DNA of 64,000 nucleotides, taken from contig NW_027476194.1 of NCBI RefSeq assembly GCF_051020955.1, forward strand, positions 372,001 through 436,000, read 5' to 3'. The notes under the pieces are model-generated. The model ran no database searches and was not told the DNA's origin. It saw only the letters and a list, made by a program, of their open reading frames with translations. A program made the position numbers and the translations under genes. This document shows positions 40,686 through 55,719 of this stretch, in pieces; the first letter of the stretch is position 1; every line of letters starts with the position of its first letter. The stretch is from Megalopta genalis. Taxonomy: Eukaryota; Arthropoda; Insecta; Hymenoptera; Halictidae.

Positions 40686-41485
40686 CATCTAATCAATGCG
40701 AAGTAGGAGGCTGATCTTCGAATCCATGCGAAACAAATGGTTTAGCTTCAAATACTTGTGATACACTTGATTTAGCTTCAACAGCATGCGAAGCAAACGA
40801 GTAAGCTTCAAATCCATGCGAACACATGATTTAGCTTCAAATCAATGCGAAGTAGGAGGCTTATCTTCGAATCCATGCGAAACAAATGGTTTAGCTTCAA
40901 ATACTTGTGATATACATGATTTAGCTTCAACAGCATGCGAAACAAACGAGTTAGCTTCAAATCCATGCGAAACACATGATTTAGATTAAAATCAATGCGA
41001 AGTAAAAGGGTTACCTTCGAATCCATGCGAAACAAATGGTTTAGCCGCAAATACTTGTGATATACATGATTCAGCTTCAACTGCCTGCGAAACAAACGAG
41101 TTAGCTTCAAATCCATGCGAAATACACGAATAAGCATCAAGTCAACGCGAAGTTGATGGCTTAGCTTCAAATCCATGCAAAACGAATGATTTAGCTTCAC
41201 ATACTTGGAAATATAAGTGATATGGCTTCAAATGCAGGCGAAACAAACGAGTTAGCTTCAAACCCATGCGAAACACATGATTTAGCATCTAATCAATGCG
41301 ATGTAGAAGGCTGATCTTCGAATCCATGCGAAGCAAATGGTTTAGCTTCGAATACTTGTGATATACATGATTTAGTTTCAACAGCATGCGAAACAAACGA
41401 GTTAGATTCAAATCCATGCGAAACACATGATTTAGCTTCAAATGAATGCGAAGTAGAAGGGTTACCTTCGAATCCATGCGAAACA
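38233..41485 (+). repeat. Block repeated at 41834-45086 (offset 3601 bp)
   Basis: About 3.25 kb recurs 3601 bp downstream (120 modules plus one; three +1 and two -1 modules counted). The left edge is CTGCATGCG at 38232 against CAGCATGCG at 41833. The right edge is at 41485/45086, where one copy reads AAACAAATGG and the other AAACACATG. The stretch between the copies (41486-41833) is ordinary right-type units. I noticed few differences, for example AAAAGGG near 41009 against AAAAGGA near 44610. Confidence 0.82.
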
Positions 41486-41833
41486 AATGGTTTAGCCGCA
41501 AATACTTGTGACATACATGATTCAGTTTCAACTGCATGCGAAACAAACGAGTAAGCTTCAAATCCATGCGGAACACATGATTTAGCTTCAAATGAATGCG
41601 AAGTGGAAGGCTTATCTTCGAAACCATGCGAAACAAATGGTTTAGCTTCAAATACTTGTGATATACATGACATAGCTTCAACAGCATGCGAAACAAACGA
41701 GTTAGCTTCACATCCATGCGAAACACATGATTTAGCTTCAAATCAATGCGAATTAGAAGGGTTATCTTCGAATCCATGCGAAACATATGATATAGCTTCA
41801 AATACTTGTGATATACATGATTTAGCTTCAACA

Positions 41834-44800
41834 GCATGCGAAACAAACGAGTTAGCTTCAAATCCATGCGAAACACATGATTTAGATTAAAATCAATGCG
41901 AAGTAGAAGGCTTATCTTCGAATCCATGCGAAATAAATGGTTTAGCTTCAAATACTTGTGATATACATGATTTAGCTTCAACTGCATGCGAAACAAACGT
42001 GTTAGCTTAAAATCCATGCGGAACACATGATTTAGCTTCAAATCAATGCGAAGTAGAAGGCTGATCTTCGAATCCATGCGTAACAAATGGTTTAAATTCA
42101 AATACTTGTGATATACATGATTTAGCTTCAACAGCATGCGAAACAAACGAGTTAGCTTCAAATCCATGCGAAACACATGATTTAGCTTCAAATCAATGCG
42201 AATTAGAAGGGTTGTCTTGGAATCCATGTGAAACGTATGATATAGCTTCAAATACTTGTGATATACATGATTTAGCTTCAACAGCATGCGAAAAAAACGA
42301 GTTAGCTTCAAAACCAAGCGAAACACATGATTTAGCCTCAAATCAATGCGAAGTAGAAGGCTTAGCTTCGAATAAATACGAAACAAATGGTTTAGCTTCA
42401 AATACTTGTGATATACATGACATAGCTTCAACAGCATGCGAAACAAACGAGTTAGCTTCACATCCATGCGAAACACATGATTTAGCTTCAAATCAATGCG
42501 AATTAGAAGGGTTATCTTCGAATCCATGCGAAACATATGATATAGCTTCAAATACTTGTGATATACATGATTTAGCTTCAACAGCATGCGAAACAAACGA
42601 GTTAGCTTCAAATCCATGCGAAACACATGATTTAGATTAAAATCAATGCGAAGTAGAAGGCTTATCTTCGAATCCATGCGAAACAAATGGTTTAGCTTCA
42701 AATACTTATGATATACATGATTCAGCTTCAACTGCATGCTAAACAATCGAGTTAGCTTCAAATCCATGCGAAACACATGAATTAGCATCACGTCAACGCG
42801 AAGTTGATGGCTTAGCTTCAAATCCATGCAAAACGAATGATTTAGCTTCACATACTTGAAAATATAAGTGATATGGCTTCAAATGCAGGCGAAACAAACG
42901 AGTTAGCTTCAAACCCATGCGAAACACATGATTTAGCTTCAAATCAATGCGAAGAAGAAGTGTTATCTTCGAATCCATGCGAAACGAATAGTTTAGCTTC
43001 AATTACTTGTGATATACATGATTTAGTTTCAACAGCATGCGAAACAAACGAGTTAGATTCAAATCCATGCGAAACACATGATTTAGCTTCAAATCAATGC
43101 GAAGTAGAAGGTTTATCAACGAATCCATGCGAAACAAATGGATTAGCTTCATATACTTGTGATATACATGATTTAGCTTCAACAGCATGCCAAATAAACG
43201 AGTTAGCTTCAAATCCATGCGAAACACATGATTTAGCTTCAAATCAATGCGAATTAGAAGGGTTATCTTCGAATCCATGCGAAACATATGATATAGCTTC
43301 AAATACTTGTGATATACATGATTTAGCTTCAACAGCATGCGAAACAAACGAGTTAGCTTCAAATCCATGCGAAACACATGATTTAGCATCTAATCAATAC
43401 GAAGTAGAAGGTTGATCTTCGAATCCACGCGAAACAAATGGTTTAGCATCAAATACTTGTGATACACTTGATTTAGCTTCAACAGCATGCGAAGCAAACG
43501 AGTTAGCTTCAAATCCATGCGAACACATGATTTAGCTTCAAATCAATGCGAAGTAGGAGGCTTATCTTCGGATCGATGCGAAACAAATGGTTTAGCTTCA
43601 AATACTTGTGATATACATGATTTAGCTTCAACAGCATGAGAAACAAACGAGTTAGCTTCAAATCCATGCGAAACACATGATTTAGCCTCAAATCAATGCC
43701 AATTAGAAGGGTTATCTTGGAATCCATGCGAAACAAATGGTTTAGCTTCAAATACTTGTGATATACATGATTTAGCTTCAACAGCATGCGAAACAAACGA
43801 GTTAACTTCAAGTCCAAGCGAAAGACATGATTTATCATCAAGTCAACGCGAAGTTAACGGCTTAGCTTCAAATCCATGCGAAACGAATGATTTAGCTTCA
43901 CATACTTGAGAATATAAGTGATGTAGCTTCAAATGCAGGCGAAACAAACGAGTTAGCTTCATACCCATGCGAAACACATGATTTAGCTTAAAATGAATGC
44001 GAAGTGGAAGGCTTATCTTCGAAACCATGCGAAACAAATGGTTTAGCTTCAAATACTTGTGATATACATGACATAGCTTCAACAGCATGCGAAACAAACG
44101 AGTTAGCTTCACATCCATGCGAAACACATGATTTAGCTTCAAATCAATGCGAATTAGAAGGGTTATCTTCGAATCCATGCGAAACATATGATATAGCTTC
44201 AAATACTTGTGATATACATGATTTAGCTTCAACAGCATGCGAAACAAACGAGTTAGCTTCAAATCCATGCGAAACACATGATTTAGCATCTAATCAATGC
44301 GAAGTAGGAGGCTGATCTTCGAATCCATGCGAAACAAATGGTTTAGCTTCAAATACTTGTGATACACTTGATTTAGCTTCAACAGCATGCGAAGCAAACG
44401 AGTAAGCTTCAAATCCATGCGAACACATGATTTAGCTTCAAATCAATGCGAAGTAGGAGGCTTATCTTCGAATCCATGCGAAACAAATGGTTTAGCTTCA
44501 AATACTTGTGATATACATGATTTAGCTTCAACAGCATGCGAAACAAACGAGTTAGCTTCAAATCCATGCGAAACACATGATTTAGATTAAAATCAATGCG
44601 AAGTAAAAGGATTACCTTCGAATCCATGCGAAACAAATGGTTTAGCCGCAAATACTTGTGATATACATGATTCAGCTTCAACTGCCTGCGAAACAAACGA
44701 GTTAGCTTCAAATCCATGCGAAATACACGAATAAGCATCAAGTCAACGCGAAGTTGATGGCTTAGCTTCAAATCCATGCAAAACGAATGATTTAGCTTCA

Positions 44801-45086
44801 CATACTTGAAAATATAAGTGATATGGCTTCAAATGCAGGCGAAACAAACGAGTTAGCTTCAAACCCATGCGAAACACATGATTTAGCATCTAATCAATGC
44901 GATGTAGAAGGCTGATCTTCGAATCCATGCGAAGCAAATGGTTTAGCTTCGAATACTTGTGATATACATGATTTAGTTTCAACAGCATGCGAAACAAACG
45001 AGTTAGATTCAAATCCATGCGAAACACATGATTTAGCTTCAAATGAATGCGAAGTAGAAGGGTTACCTTCGAATCCATGCGAAACA
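41834..45086 (+). repeat. Second copy of the 3601-bp-offset block
   Basis: Second copy of 38233-41485. Its right edge at about 45075-45090 is a chimeric module: it begins like C (CCTTCGAATCC) and ends like A (ACACATGATTTA), with the switch inside the shared core CCATGCGAAACA. This shows exchange between non-equivalent modules. Confidence 0.82.
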
Positions 45087-46980
45087 CATGATTTAGCTTC
45101 AAATCAATGCGAATTAGAAGGGTTATCTTCGAATCCATGCGAAACGAATAGTTTAGCTTCAATTACTTGTGATATACATGATTTAGTTTCAACAGCATGC
45201 GAAACAAACAAGTTAGATTCAAATCCATGCGAAACACATGATTTAGCTTCAAATCAATGCGAAGTAGAAGGTTTATCAACGAATCCATGCGAAACAAATG
45301 GATTAGCTTCATATACTTGTGATATACATGATTTAGCTTCAACAGCATGCGAAATAAACGAGTTAGCTTCAAATCCATGCGAAACACATGATTTAGCTTC
45401 AAATCAATGCGAATTAGAAGGGTTATCTTCGAATCCATGCGAAACATATGATATAGCTTCAAATACTTGTGATATACATGATTTAGCTTCAACATCATGC
45501 GAAACAAACGAGTTAGCTTCAAATCCATGCGAAACACATGATTTAGCATCTAATCAATACGAAGTAGAAGGTTGATCTTCGAATCCACGCGAAACAAATG
45601 GTTTAGCATCAAATACTTGTGATACACTTGATTTAGCTTCAACAGCATGCGAAGCAAACGAGTTAGCTTCAAATCCATGCGAACACATGATTTAGCTTCA
45701 AATCAATGCGAAGTAGGAGGCTTATCTTCGGATCCATGCGAAACAAATGGTTTAGCTTCAAATACTTGTGATATACATGATTTAGCTTCAACAGCATGAG
45801 AAACAAACGAGTTAGCTTCAAATCCATGCGAAACACATGATTTAGCCTCAAATCAATGCCAATTAGAAGGGTTATCTTGGAATCCATGCGAAACAAATGG
45901 TTTAGCTTCAAATACTTGTGATATACATGATTTAGCTTCAACAGCATGCGAAACAAACGAGTTAACTTCAAGTCCAAGCGAAAGACATGATTTATCATCA
46001 AGTCAACGCTAAGTTAACGGCTTAGCTTCAAATCCATGCGAAACGAATGATTTAGCTTCACATACTTGAGAATATAAGTGATTTAGCTTCAAATGCAGGC
46101 GAAACAAACGAGTTAGCTTCATACCCATGCGAAACACATGATTTAGCTTAAAATGAATGCGAAGTGGAAGGCTTATCTTCGAAACCATGCGAAACAAATG
46201 GTTTAGCTTCAAATACTTGTGATATACATGACATAGCTTCAACAGCATGCGAAACAAACGAGTTAGCTTCACATCCATGCGAAACACATGATTTAGCTTC
46301 AAATCAATGCGAATTAGAAGGGTTATCTTCGAATCCATGCGAAACATATGATATAGCTTCAAATACTTGTGACATACATGATTTAGCTTCAACAGCATGC
46401 GAAACAAACGAGTTAGCTTCAAATCCATGCGAAACACATGATTTAGATTAAAATCAATGCGAAGTAGAAGGCTTATCTTCGAATCCATGCGAAACAAATG
46501 GTTTAGCTTCAAATACTTATGATATACATGATTCAGCTTCAACTGCATGCTAAACAATCGAGTTAGCTTCAAATCCATGCGAAACACATGAATTAGCATC
46601 ACGTCAACGCGAAGTTGATGGCTTAGTTTCAAATCCATGCAAAACGAATGATTTAGCTTCACATACTTGAAAATATAAGTGATATGGCTTCAAATGCAGG
46701 CGAAACAAACGAGTTAGCTTCAAACCCATGCGAAACACATGATTTAGCTTCAAATCAATGCGAACAAGAAGTGTTATCTTCGAATCCATGCGAAACGAAT
46801 AGTTTAGCTTCAATTACTTGTGATATACATGATTTAGTTTCAACAGCATGCGAAACAAACGAGTTAGATTCAAATCCATGCGAAACACATGATTTAGCTT
46901 CAAATCAATGCGAAGTAGAAGGTTTATCTACGAATCCATGCGAAAGAAATGGATTAGCTTCATATACTTGTGATATACAT
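45087..46980 (+). repeat. Right-type units between mapped blocks
   Basis: No gene here. 45140-46520 recurs at about 50243-51623 (offset 5103), and from 45163 to about 46200 it also follows 43003 onward (offset 2160, exactly 72 modules). The divergent 31-bp D module occurs near 46069 and 46668. A C module with GCTAAGTTAAC near 46010 is shared with 51113. Confidence 0.7.
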
Positions 46981-49900
46981 GATTTAGCTTCAACAGCATG
47001 CGAAATAAACGAGTTAGCTTCAAATCCATGCGAAACACATGATTTAGCTTCAAATCAATGCGAATTAGAAGGGTTATCTTCGAATCCATGCGAAACATAT
47101 GATATAGCTTCAAATACTTGTGATATACATGATTTAGCTTCAACAGCATGCGAAACAAACGAGTTAGCTTCAAATCCATGCGAAACACATGATTTAGCAT
47201 CTAATCAATACGAAGTAGAAGGTTGATCTTCGAATCCACGCGAAACAAATGGTTTAGCTTCAAATACTTATGATACACTTGATTTAGCTTCAACAGCATG
47301 CGAAGCAAACGAGTTAGCTTCAAATCCATGCGAACACGTGATTTAGCTTCAAATCAATGCGAAGTAGGAGGCTTATCTTCGGATCCATGCGAAACAAATG
47401 GTTTAGCTTCAAATACTTGTGATATACATGATTTAGCTTCTAGAACATGAGAAACAAACGAGTTAGCTTCAAATCCATGCGAAACACATGATTTAGCCTC
47501 AAATCAATGCCAATTAGAAGGGTTATCTTGGAATCCATGCGAAACAAATGGTTTAGCTTCAAATACTTGTGATATACATGATTTAGCTTCAACAACATGC
47601 GAAACAAACGAGTTAACTTCAAGTCCAAGCGAAAGACATGATTTATCATCAAGTCAACGCGAAGTTGACGGCTTAGCTTCAAATCCATGCGAAACGAATG
47701 ATTTAGCTTCACATACTTGAGAATATAAGTGATATAGCTTCAAATGCAGGCGAAACAAACGAGTTAGCTTCATACCCATGCGAAACACATGATTTAGCTT
47801 CAAATGAATGCGAAGTGGAAGGCTTATCTTCGAAACCATGCGAAACAAATGGTTTAGCTTCAAATACTTGTGATATACATGACATAGCTTCAACAGCATG
47901 CGAAACAAACGAGTTAGCTTCACATCCATGCGAAACACATGATTTAGCTTCAAATCAATGCGAATTAGAAGGGTTATCTTCGAATCCATGCGAAACATAT
48001 GATATAGCTTCAAATACTTGTGATATACATGATTTAGCTTCAACAGCATGCGAAACAAACGAGTTAGCTTCAAATCCATGCGAAACACATGATTTAGATT
48101 AAAATCAATGCGAAGTAGAAGGCTTATCTTCGAATCCATGCGAAACAAATGGTTTATCCGCAAATACTTGTGATATACATGATTCAGCTTCAACTGCATG
48201 CGAAACAAACGAGTCAGCTTCAAATCCATGCGAAACACAAGATTTAGCTTCAAATCAATGCGAATTACAAGGGTTATCTTCGAATCCATGCGAAACATAT
48301 GATATAGCTTCAAATACTTGTGATATACATGATTTATCTTCAACAACATGCGAAACAAACGAGTTAGCTTCAAGTCCAAACGAAAAACATGATTTAGTAT
48401 CAAGTCAACGCGAAGTTGATGGCTTTGCTTCAAATCCATGCGAAACGAATGATTTAGCTTCACATACTTGTGAATATAAGTGATATAGCTTCAAATGCAG
48501 GCGAAACAAACGAGTTAGCTTCAAACCCATGCTAAACACATGATTTAGCATCTAATCAATGCGAAGTAGAAGGCTAATCTTCGAATCCATGCGAAACAAA
48601 TGATATCGCTTCAAATACTTGTGATATACATGATTTAGTTTCAACAGCATGCGAAACAAACGAGTTAGCTTCAAATCCATGCGAAACACATGATTTAGCA
48701 TCTAATCAATGCGAAGTAGGAGGCTGATCTTCGAATCCATGCGAAACAAATGGTTTAGCTTCAAATACTTGTGATACACTTGATTTAGCTTCAACAGCAT
48801 GCGAAGCAAACGAGTAAGCTTCAAATCCATGCGAACACATGATTTAGCTTCAAATCAATGCGAAGTAGGAGGCTTATCTTCGAATCCATGCGAAACAAAT
48901 GGTTTAGCTTCAAATACTTGTGATATACATGATTTAGCTTCAACAGCATGCGAAACAAACGAGTTAGCTTCAAATCCATGCGAAACACATGATTTAGATT
49001 AAAATCAATGCGAAGTAAAAGGGTTACCTTCGAATCCATGCGAAACAAATGGTTTAGCCGCAAATACTTGTGATATACATGATTCAGCTTCAACTGCCTG
49101 CGAAACAAACGAGTTAGCTTCAAATCCATGCGAAATACATGAATAAGCATCAAGTCAACGCGAAGTTGATGGCTTAGCTTCAAATCCATGCAAAACGAAT
49201 GATTTAGCTTCACATACTTGAAAATATAAGTGATATGGCTTCAAATGCAGGCGAAACAAACGAGTTAGCTTCAAACCCATGCGAAACACATGATTTAGCA
49301 TCTAATCAATGCGATGTAGAAGGCTGATCTTCGAATCCATGCGAAGCAAATGGTTTAGCTTCAAATACTTGTGATATACATGATTTAGTTTCAAGAGCAT
49401 GCGAAACAAATGAGTTAGATTCAAATCCATGCGAAACACATGATTTAGCTTCAAATGAATGCGAAGTAGAAGGGTTACCTTCGAATCCATGCGAAACAAA
49501 TGGTTTAGCCGCAAATACTTGTGACATACATGATTCAGCTTCAACTGCATGCGAAACAAACGAGTAAGCTTCAAATCCATGCGGAACACATGATTTAGCT
49601 TCAAATGAATGCGAAGTGGAAGGCTTATCTTCGAAACCATGCGAAACAAATGGTTTAGCTTCAAATACTTGTGATATACATGACATAGCTTCAACAGCAT
49701 GCGAAACAAACGAGTTAGCTTCACATCCATGCGAAACACATGATTTAGCTTCAAATCAATGTGAATTAGAAGGGTTATCTTCGAATCCATGCGAAACATA
49801 TGATATAGCTTCAAATACTTGTGATATACATGATTTAGCTTCAACAGCATGCGAAACAAACGAGTTAGCTTCAAATCCATGCGAAACACATGATTTAGAT

Positions 49901-51066
49901 TAAAATCAATGCGAAGTAGAAGGCTTATCTTCGAATCCATGCGAAACAAATGGTTTAGCTTCAAATACTTATGATATACATGATTCAGCTTCAAGTGCAT
50001 GCTAAACAATCGAGTTAGCTTCAAATCCATGCGAAACACATGAATTAGCATCACGTCTACGCGAAGTTGATGGCTTAGCTTCAAATCCATGCAAAACGAA
50101 TGATTTAGCTTCACATACTTGAAAATATAAGTGATATGGCTTCAAATGCAGGCGAAACAAACGAGTTAGCTTCAAACCCATGCGAAACACATGATTTAGC
50201 TTCAAATCAATGCGAAGAAGAAGTGTTATCTTCGAATCCATGCGAAACGAATAGTTTAGCTTCAATTACTTGTGATATACATGATTTAGTTTCAACAGCA
50301 TGCGAAACAAACGAGTTAGATTCAAATCCATGCGAAACACATGATTTAGCTTCAAATCAATGCGAAGTAGAAGGTTTATCAACGAATCCATGCGAAACAA
50401 ATGGATTAGCTTCATATACTTGTGATATACATGATTTAGCTTCAACAGCATGCGAAATAAACGAGTTAGCTTCAAATCCATGCGAAACACATGATTTAGC
50501 TTCTAATCAATGCGAATTAGAAGGGTTATCTTCGAATCCATGCGAAACATATGATATAGCTTCAAATACTTGTGATATACATGATTTAGCTTCAACATCA
50601 TGCGAAACAAACGAGTTAGCTTCAAATCCATGCGAAACACATGATTTAGCATCTAATCAATACGAAGTAGAAGGTTGATCTTCGAATCCACGCGAAACAA
50701 ATGGTTTAGCATCAAATACTTGTGATACACTTGATTTAGCTTCAACAGCATGCGAAGCAAACGAGTTAGCTTCAAATCCATGCGAACACATGATTTAGCT
50801 TCAAATCAATGCGAAGTAGGAGGCTTATCTTCGGATCCATGCGAAACAAATGGTTTAGCTTCAAATACTTGTGATATACATGATTTAGCTTCAACAGCAT
50901 GAGAAACAAACGAGTTAGCTTCAAATCCATGCGAAACACATGATTTAGCCTCAAATCAATGCCAATTAGAAGGGTTATCTTGGAATCCATGCGAAACAAA
51001 TGGTTTAGCTTCAAATACTTGTGATATACATGATTTAGCTTCAACAGCATGCGAAACAAACGAGTT
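46981..51066 (+). repeat. Block repeated at 51633-55719 (offset 4652/4653 bp)
   Basis: About 4.1 kb recurs downstream. The offset is 4652 until an extra A at about 52127 makes it 4653; further single-base changes in the second copy move it by one or two later. Shared markers are the CACGTG 29-bp A module (47335 and 51985), GCTTCTAGAACATG (47429 and 52090) and GTTTATCCGC (48151 and 52804). The count of five +1 and three -1 modules predicts 4652. Confidence 0.8.
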
Positions 51067-51632
51067 AACTTCAAGTCCAAGCGAAAGACATGATTTATCA
51101 TCAAGTCAACGCTAAGTTAACGGCTTAGCTTCAAATCCATGCGAAACGAATGATTTAGCTTCACATACTTGAGAATATAAGTGATTTAGCTTCAAATGCA
51201 GGCGAAACAAACGAGTTAGCTTCATACCCATGCGAAACACATGATTTAGCTTAAAATGAATGCGAAGTGGAAGGCTTATCTTCGAAACCATGCGAAACAA
51301 ATGGTTTAGCTTCAAATACTTGTGATATACATGACATAGCTTCAACAGCATGCGAAACAAACGAGTTAGCTTCACATCCATGCGAAACACATGATTTAGC
51401 TTCAAATCAATGCGAATTAGAAGGGTTATCTTCGAATCCATGCGAAACATATGATATAGCTTCAAATACTTGTGACATACATGATTTAGCTCTAACAGCA
51501 TGCGAAACAAACGAGTTAGCTTCAAATCCATGCGAAACACATGATTTAGATTAAAATCAATGCGAAGTAGAAGGCTTATCTTCGAATCCATGCGAAACAA
51601 ATGGTTTAGCTTCAAATACTTATGATACACTT

Positions 51633-54600
51633 GATTTAGCTTCAACAGCATGCGAAATAAACGAGTTAGCTTCAAATCCATGCGAAACACATGATTTAGC
51701 TTCAAATCAATGCGAATTAGAAGGGTTATCTTCGAATCCATGCGAAACATATGATATAGCTTCAAATACTTGTGATATACATGATTTAGCTTCAACAGCA
51801 TGCGAAACAAACGAGTTAGCTTCAAATCCATGCGAAACACATGATTTAGCATCTAATCAATACGAAGTAGAAGGTTGATCTTCGAATCCACGCGAAACAA
51901 ATGGTTTAGCTTCAAATACTTATGATACACTTGATTTAGCTTCAACAGCATGCGAAGCAAACGAGTTAGCTTCAAATCCATGCGAACACGTGATTTAGCT
52001 TCAAATCAATGCGAAGTAGGAGGCTTATCTTCGGATCCATGCGAAACAAATGGTTTAGCTTCAAATACTTGTGATATACATGATTTAGCTTCTAGAACAT
52101 GAGAAACAAACGAGTTAGCTTCAAAATCCATGCGAAACACATGATTTAGCCTCAAATCAATGCCAATTAGAAGGGTTATCTTGGAATCCATGCGAAACAA
52201 ATGGTTTAGCTTCAAATACTTGTGATATACATGATTTAGCTTCAACAACATGCGAAACAAACGAGTTAACTTCAAGTCCAAGCGAAAGACATGATTTATC
52301 ATCAAGTCAACGCGAAGTTGACGGCTTAGCTTCAAATCCATGCGAAACGAATGATTTAGCTTCACATACTTGAGAATATAAGTGATATAGCTTCAAATGC
52401 AGGCGAAACAAACGAGTTAGCTTCATACCCATGCGAAACACATGATTTAGCTTCAAATGAATGCGAAGTGGAAGGCTTATCTTCGAAACCATGCGAAACA
52501 AATGGTTTAGCTTCAAATACTTGTGATATACATGACATAGCTTCAACAGCATGCGAAACAAACGAGTTAGCTTCACATCCATGCGAAACACATGATTTAG
52601 CTTCAAATCAATGCGAATTAGAAGGGTTATCTTCGAATCCATGCGAAACATATGATATAGCTTCAAATACTTGTGATATACATGATTTAGCTTCAACAGC
52701 ATGCGAAACAAACGAGTTAGCTTCAAATCCATGCGAAACACATGATTTAGATTAAAATCAATGCGAAGTAGAAGGCTTATCTTCGAATCCATGCGAAACA
52801 AATGGTTTATCCGCAAATACTTGTGATATACATGATTCAGCTTCAACTGCATGCGAAACAAACGAGTCAGCTTCAAATCCATGCGAAACACAAGATTTAG
52901 CTTCAAATCAATGCGAATTAGAAGGGTTATCTTCGAATCCATGCGAAACATATGATATAGCTTCAAATACTTGTGATATACATGATTTATCTTCAACAAC
53001 ATGCGAAACAAACGAGTTAGCTTCAAGTCCAAACGAAAAACATGATTTAGTATCAAGTCAACGCGAAGTTGATGGCTTTGCTTCAAATCCATGCGAAACG
53101 AATGATTTAGCTTCACATACTTGTGAATATAAGTGATATAGCTTCAAATGCAGGCGAAACAAACGAGTTAGCTTCAAACCCATGCTAAACACATGATTTA
53201 GCATCTAATCAATGCGAAGTAGAAGGCTAATCTTCGAATCCATGCGAAACAAATGATATCGCTTCAAATACTTGTGATATACATGATTTAGTTTCAACAG
53301 CATGCGAAACAAACGAGTTAGCTTCAAATCCATGCGAAACACATGATTTAGCATCTAATCAATGCGAAGTAGGAGGCTGATCTTCGAATCCATGCGAAAC
53401 AAATGGTTTAGCTTCAAATACTTGTGATACACTTGATTTAGCTTCAACAGCATGCGAAGCAAACGAGTAAGCTTCAAATCCATGCGAACACATGATTTAG
53501 CTTCAAATCAATGCGAAGTAGGAGGCTTATCTTCGAATCCATGCGAAACAAATGGTTTAGCTTCAAATACTTGTGATATACATGATTTAGCTTCAACAGC
53601 ATGCGAAACAAACGAGTTAGCTTCAAATCCATGCGAAACACATGATTTAGATTAAAATCAATGCGAAGTAAAAGGGTTACCTTCGAATCCATGCGAAACA
53701 AATGGTTTAGCCGCAAATACTTGTGATATACATGATTCAGCTTCAACTGCCTGCGAAACAAACGAGTTAGCTTCAAATCCATGCGAAATACATGAATAAG
53801 CATCAAGTCAACGCGAAGTTGATGGCTTAGCTTCAAATCCATGCAAAACGAATGATTTAGCTTCACATACTTGAAAATATAAGTGATATGGCTTCAAATG
53901 CAGGCGAAACAAACGAGTTAGCTTCAAACCCATGCGAAACACATGATTTAGCATCTAATCAATGCGATGTAGAAGGCTGATCTTCGAATCCATGCGAAGC
54001 AAATGGTTTAGCTTCAAATACTTGTGATATACATGATTTAGTTTCAACAGCATGCGAAACAAACGAGTTAGATTCAAATCATGCGAAACACATGATTTAG
54101 CTTCAAATGAATGCGAAGTAGAAGGGTTACCTTCGAATCCATGCGAAACAAATGGTTTAGCCGCAAGTACTTGTGACATACATGATTCAGCTTCAACTGC
54201 ATGCGAACAAACGAGTAAGCTTCAAATCCATGCGGAACACATGATTTAGCTTCAAATGAATGCGAAGTGGAAGGCTTATCTTCGAAACCATGCGAAACAA
54301 ATGGTTTAGCTTCAAATACTTGTGATATACATGACATAGCTTCAACAGCATGCGAAACAAACGAGTTAGCTTCACATCCATGCGAAACACATGATTTAGC
54401 TTCAAATCAATGTGAATTAGAAGGGTTATCTTCGAATCCATGCGAAACATATGATATAGCTTCAAATACTTGTGATATACATGATTTAGCTTCAACAGCA
54501 TGCGAAACAAACGAGTTAGCTTCAAATCCATGCGAAACACATGATTTAGATTAAAATCAATGCGAAGTAGAAGGCTTATCTTCGAATCCATGCGAAACAA

Positions 54601-55719
54601 ATTGTTTAGCTTCAAATACTTATGTTCATACATGATTCAGCTTCAACTGCATGCTAAACAATCGAGTTAGCTTCAAATCCATGCGAAACACATGAATTAG
54701 CATCACGTCAACGCGAAGTTGATGGCTTAGCTTCAAATCCATGCAAAACGAATGATTTAGCTTCACATACTTGAAAATATAAGTGATATGGCTTCAAATG
54801 CAGGCGAAACAAACGAGTTAGCTTCAAACCCATGCGAAACACATGATTTAGCTTCAAATCAATGCGAAGAAGAAGTGTTATCTTCGAATCCATGCGAAAC
54901 GAATAGTTTAGCTTCAATTACTTGTGATATACATGATTTAGTTTCAACAGCATGCGAAACAAACGAGTTAGATTCAAATCCATGCGAAACACATGATTTA
55001 GCTTCAAATCAAAGCGAAGTAGAAGGTTTAATCAACGAATCCATGCGAAACAAATGGATTAGCTTCATATACTTGTGATATACATGATTTAGCTTCAACA
55101 GCATGCGAAATAAACGAGTTAGCTTCAAATCCATGCGAAACACATGATTTAGCTTCAAATCAATGCGAATTAGAAGGGTTATCTTCGAATCCATGCGAAA
55201 CATATGATATAGCTTCAAATACTTGTGATATACATGATTTAGCTTCAACAGCATGCGAAACAAACGAGTTAGCTTCAAATCCATGCGAAACACATGATTT
55301 AGCATCTAATCAATACGAAGTAGAAGGTTGATCTTCGAATCCACGCGAAACAAATGGTTTAGCTTCAAATACTTGTGATACACTTGATTTAGCTTCAACA
55401 GCATGCGAAGCAAACGAGTTAGCATCAAATCCATGCGAACACATGATTTAGCTTCAAATCAATGCGAAGTAGGAGGCTTATCTTCGATCCATGCGAACAA
55501 ATGGTTTAGCTTCAAATACTTGTGATATACATGATTTAGCTTCAACAGCATGAGAAACAAACGAGTTAGCTTCAAATCCATGCGAAACACATGATTTAGC
55601 CTCAAATCAATGACAATTAGAAGGGTTATCTTGGAATCCATGCGAAACAAATGGTTTAGCTTCAAATACTTGTGATATACATGATTTAGCTTCAACAGCA
55701 TGCGAAACAATCGAGTTAG
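51633..55719 (+). repeat. Second copy of the 4652-bp-offset block
   Basis: Copy of 46981-51066, but with private single-base indels that the first copy lacks, for example near 52127, 54081, 54207, 54624, 55031, 55487 and 55497. It departs from the first copy near 55719, where AATCGAGTTAGC replaces AACGAGTTAAC. Confidence 0.78.
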
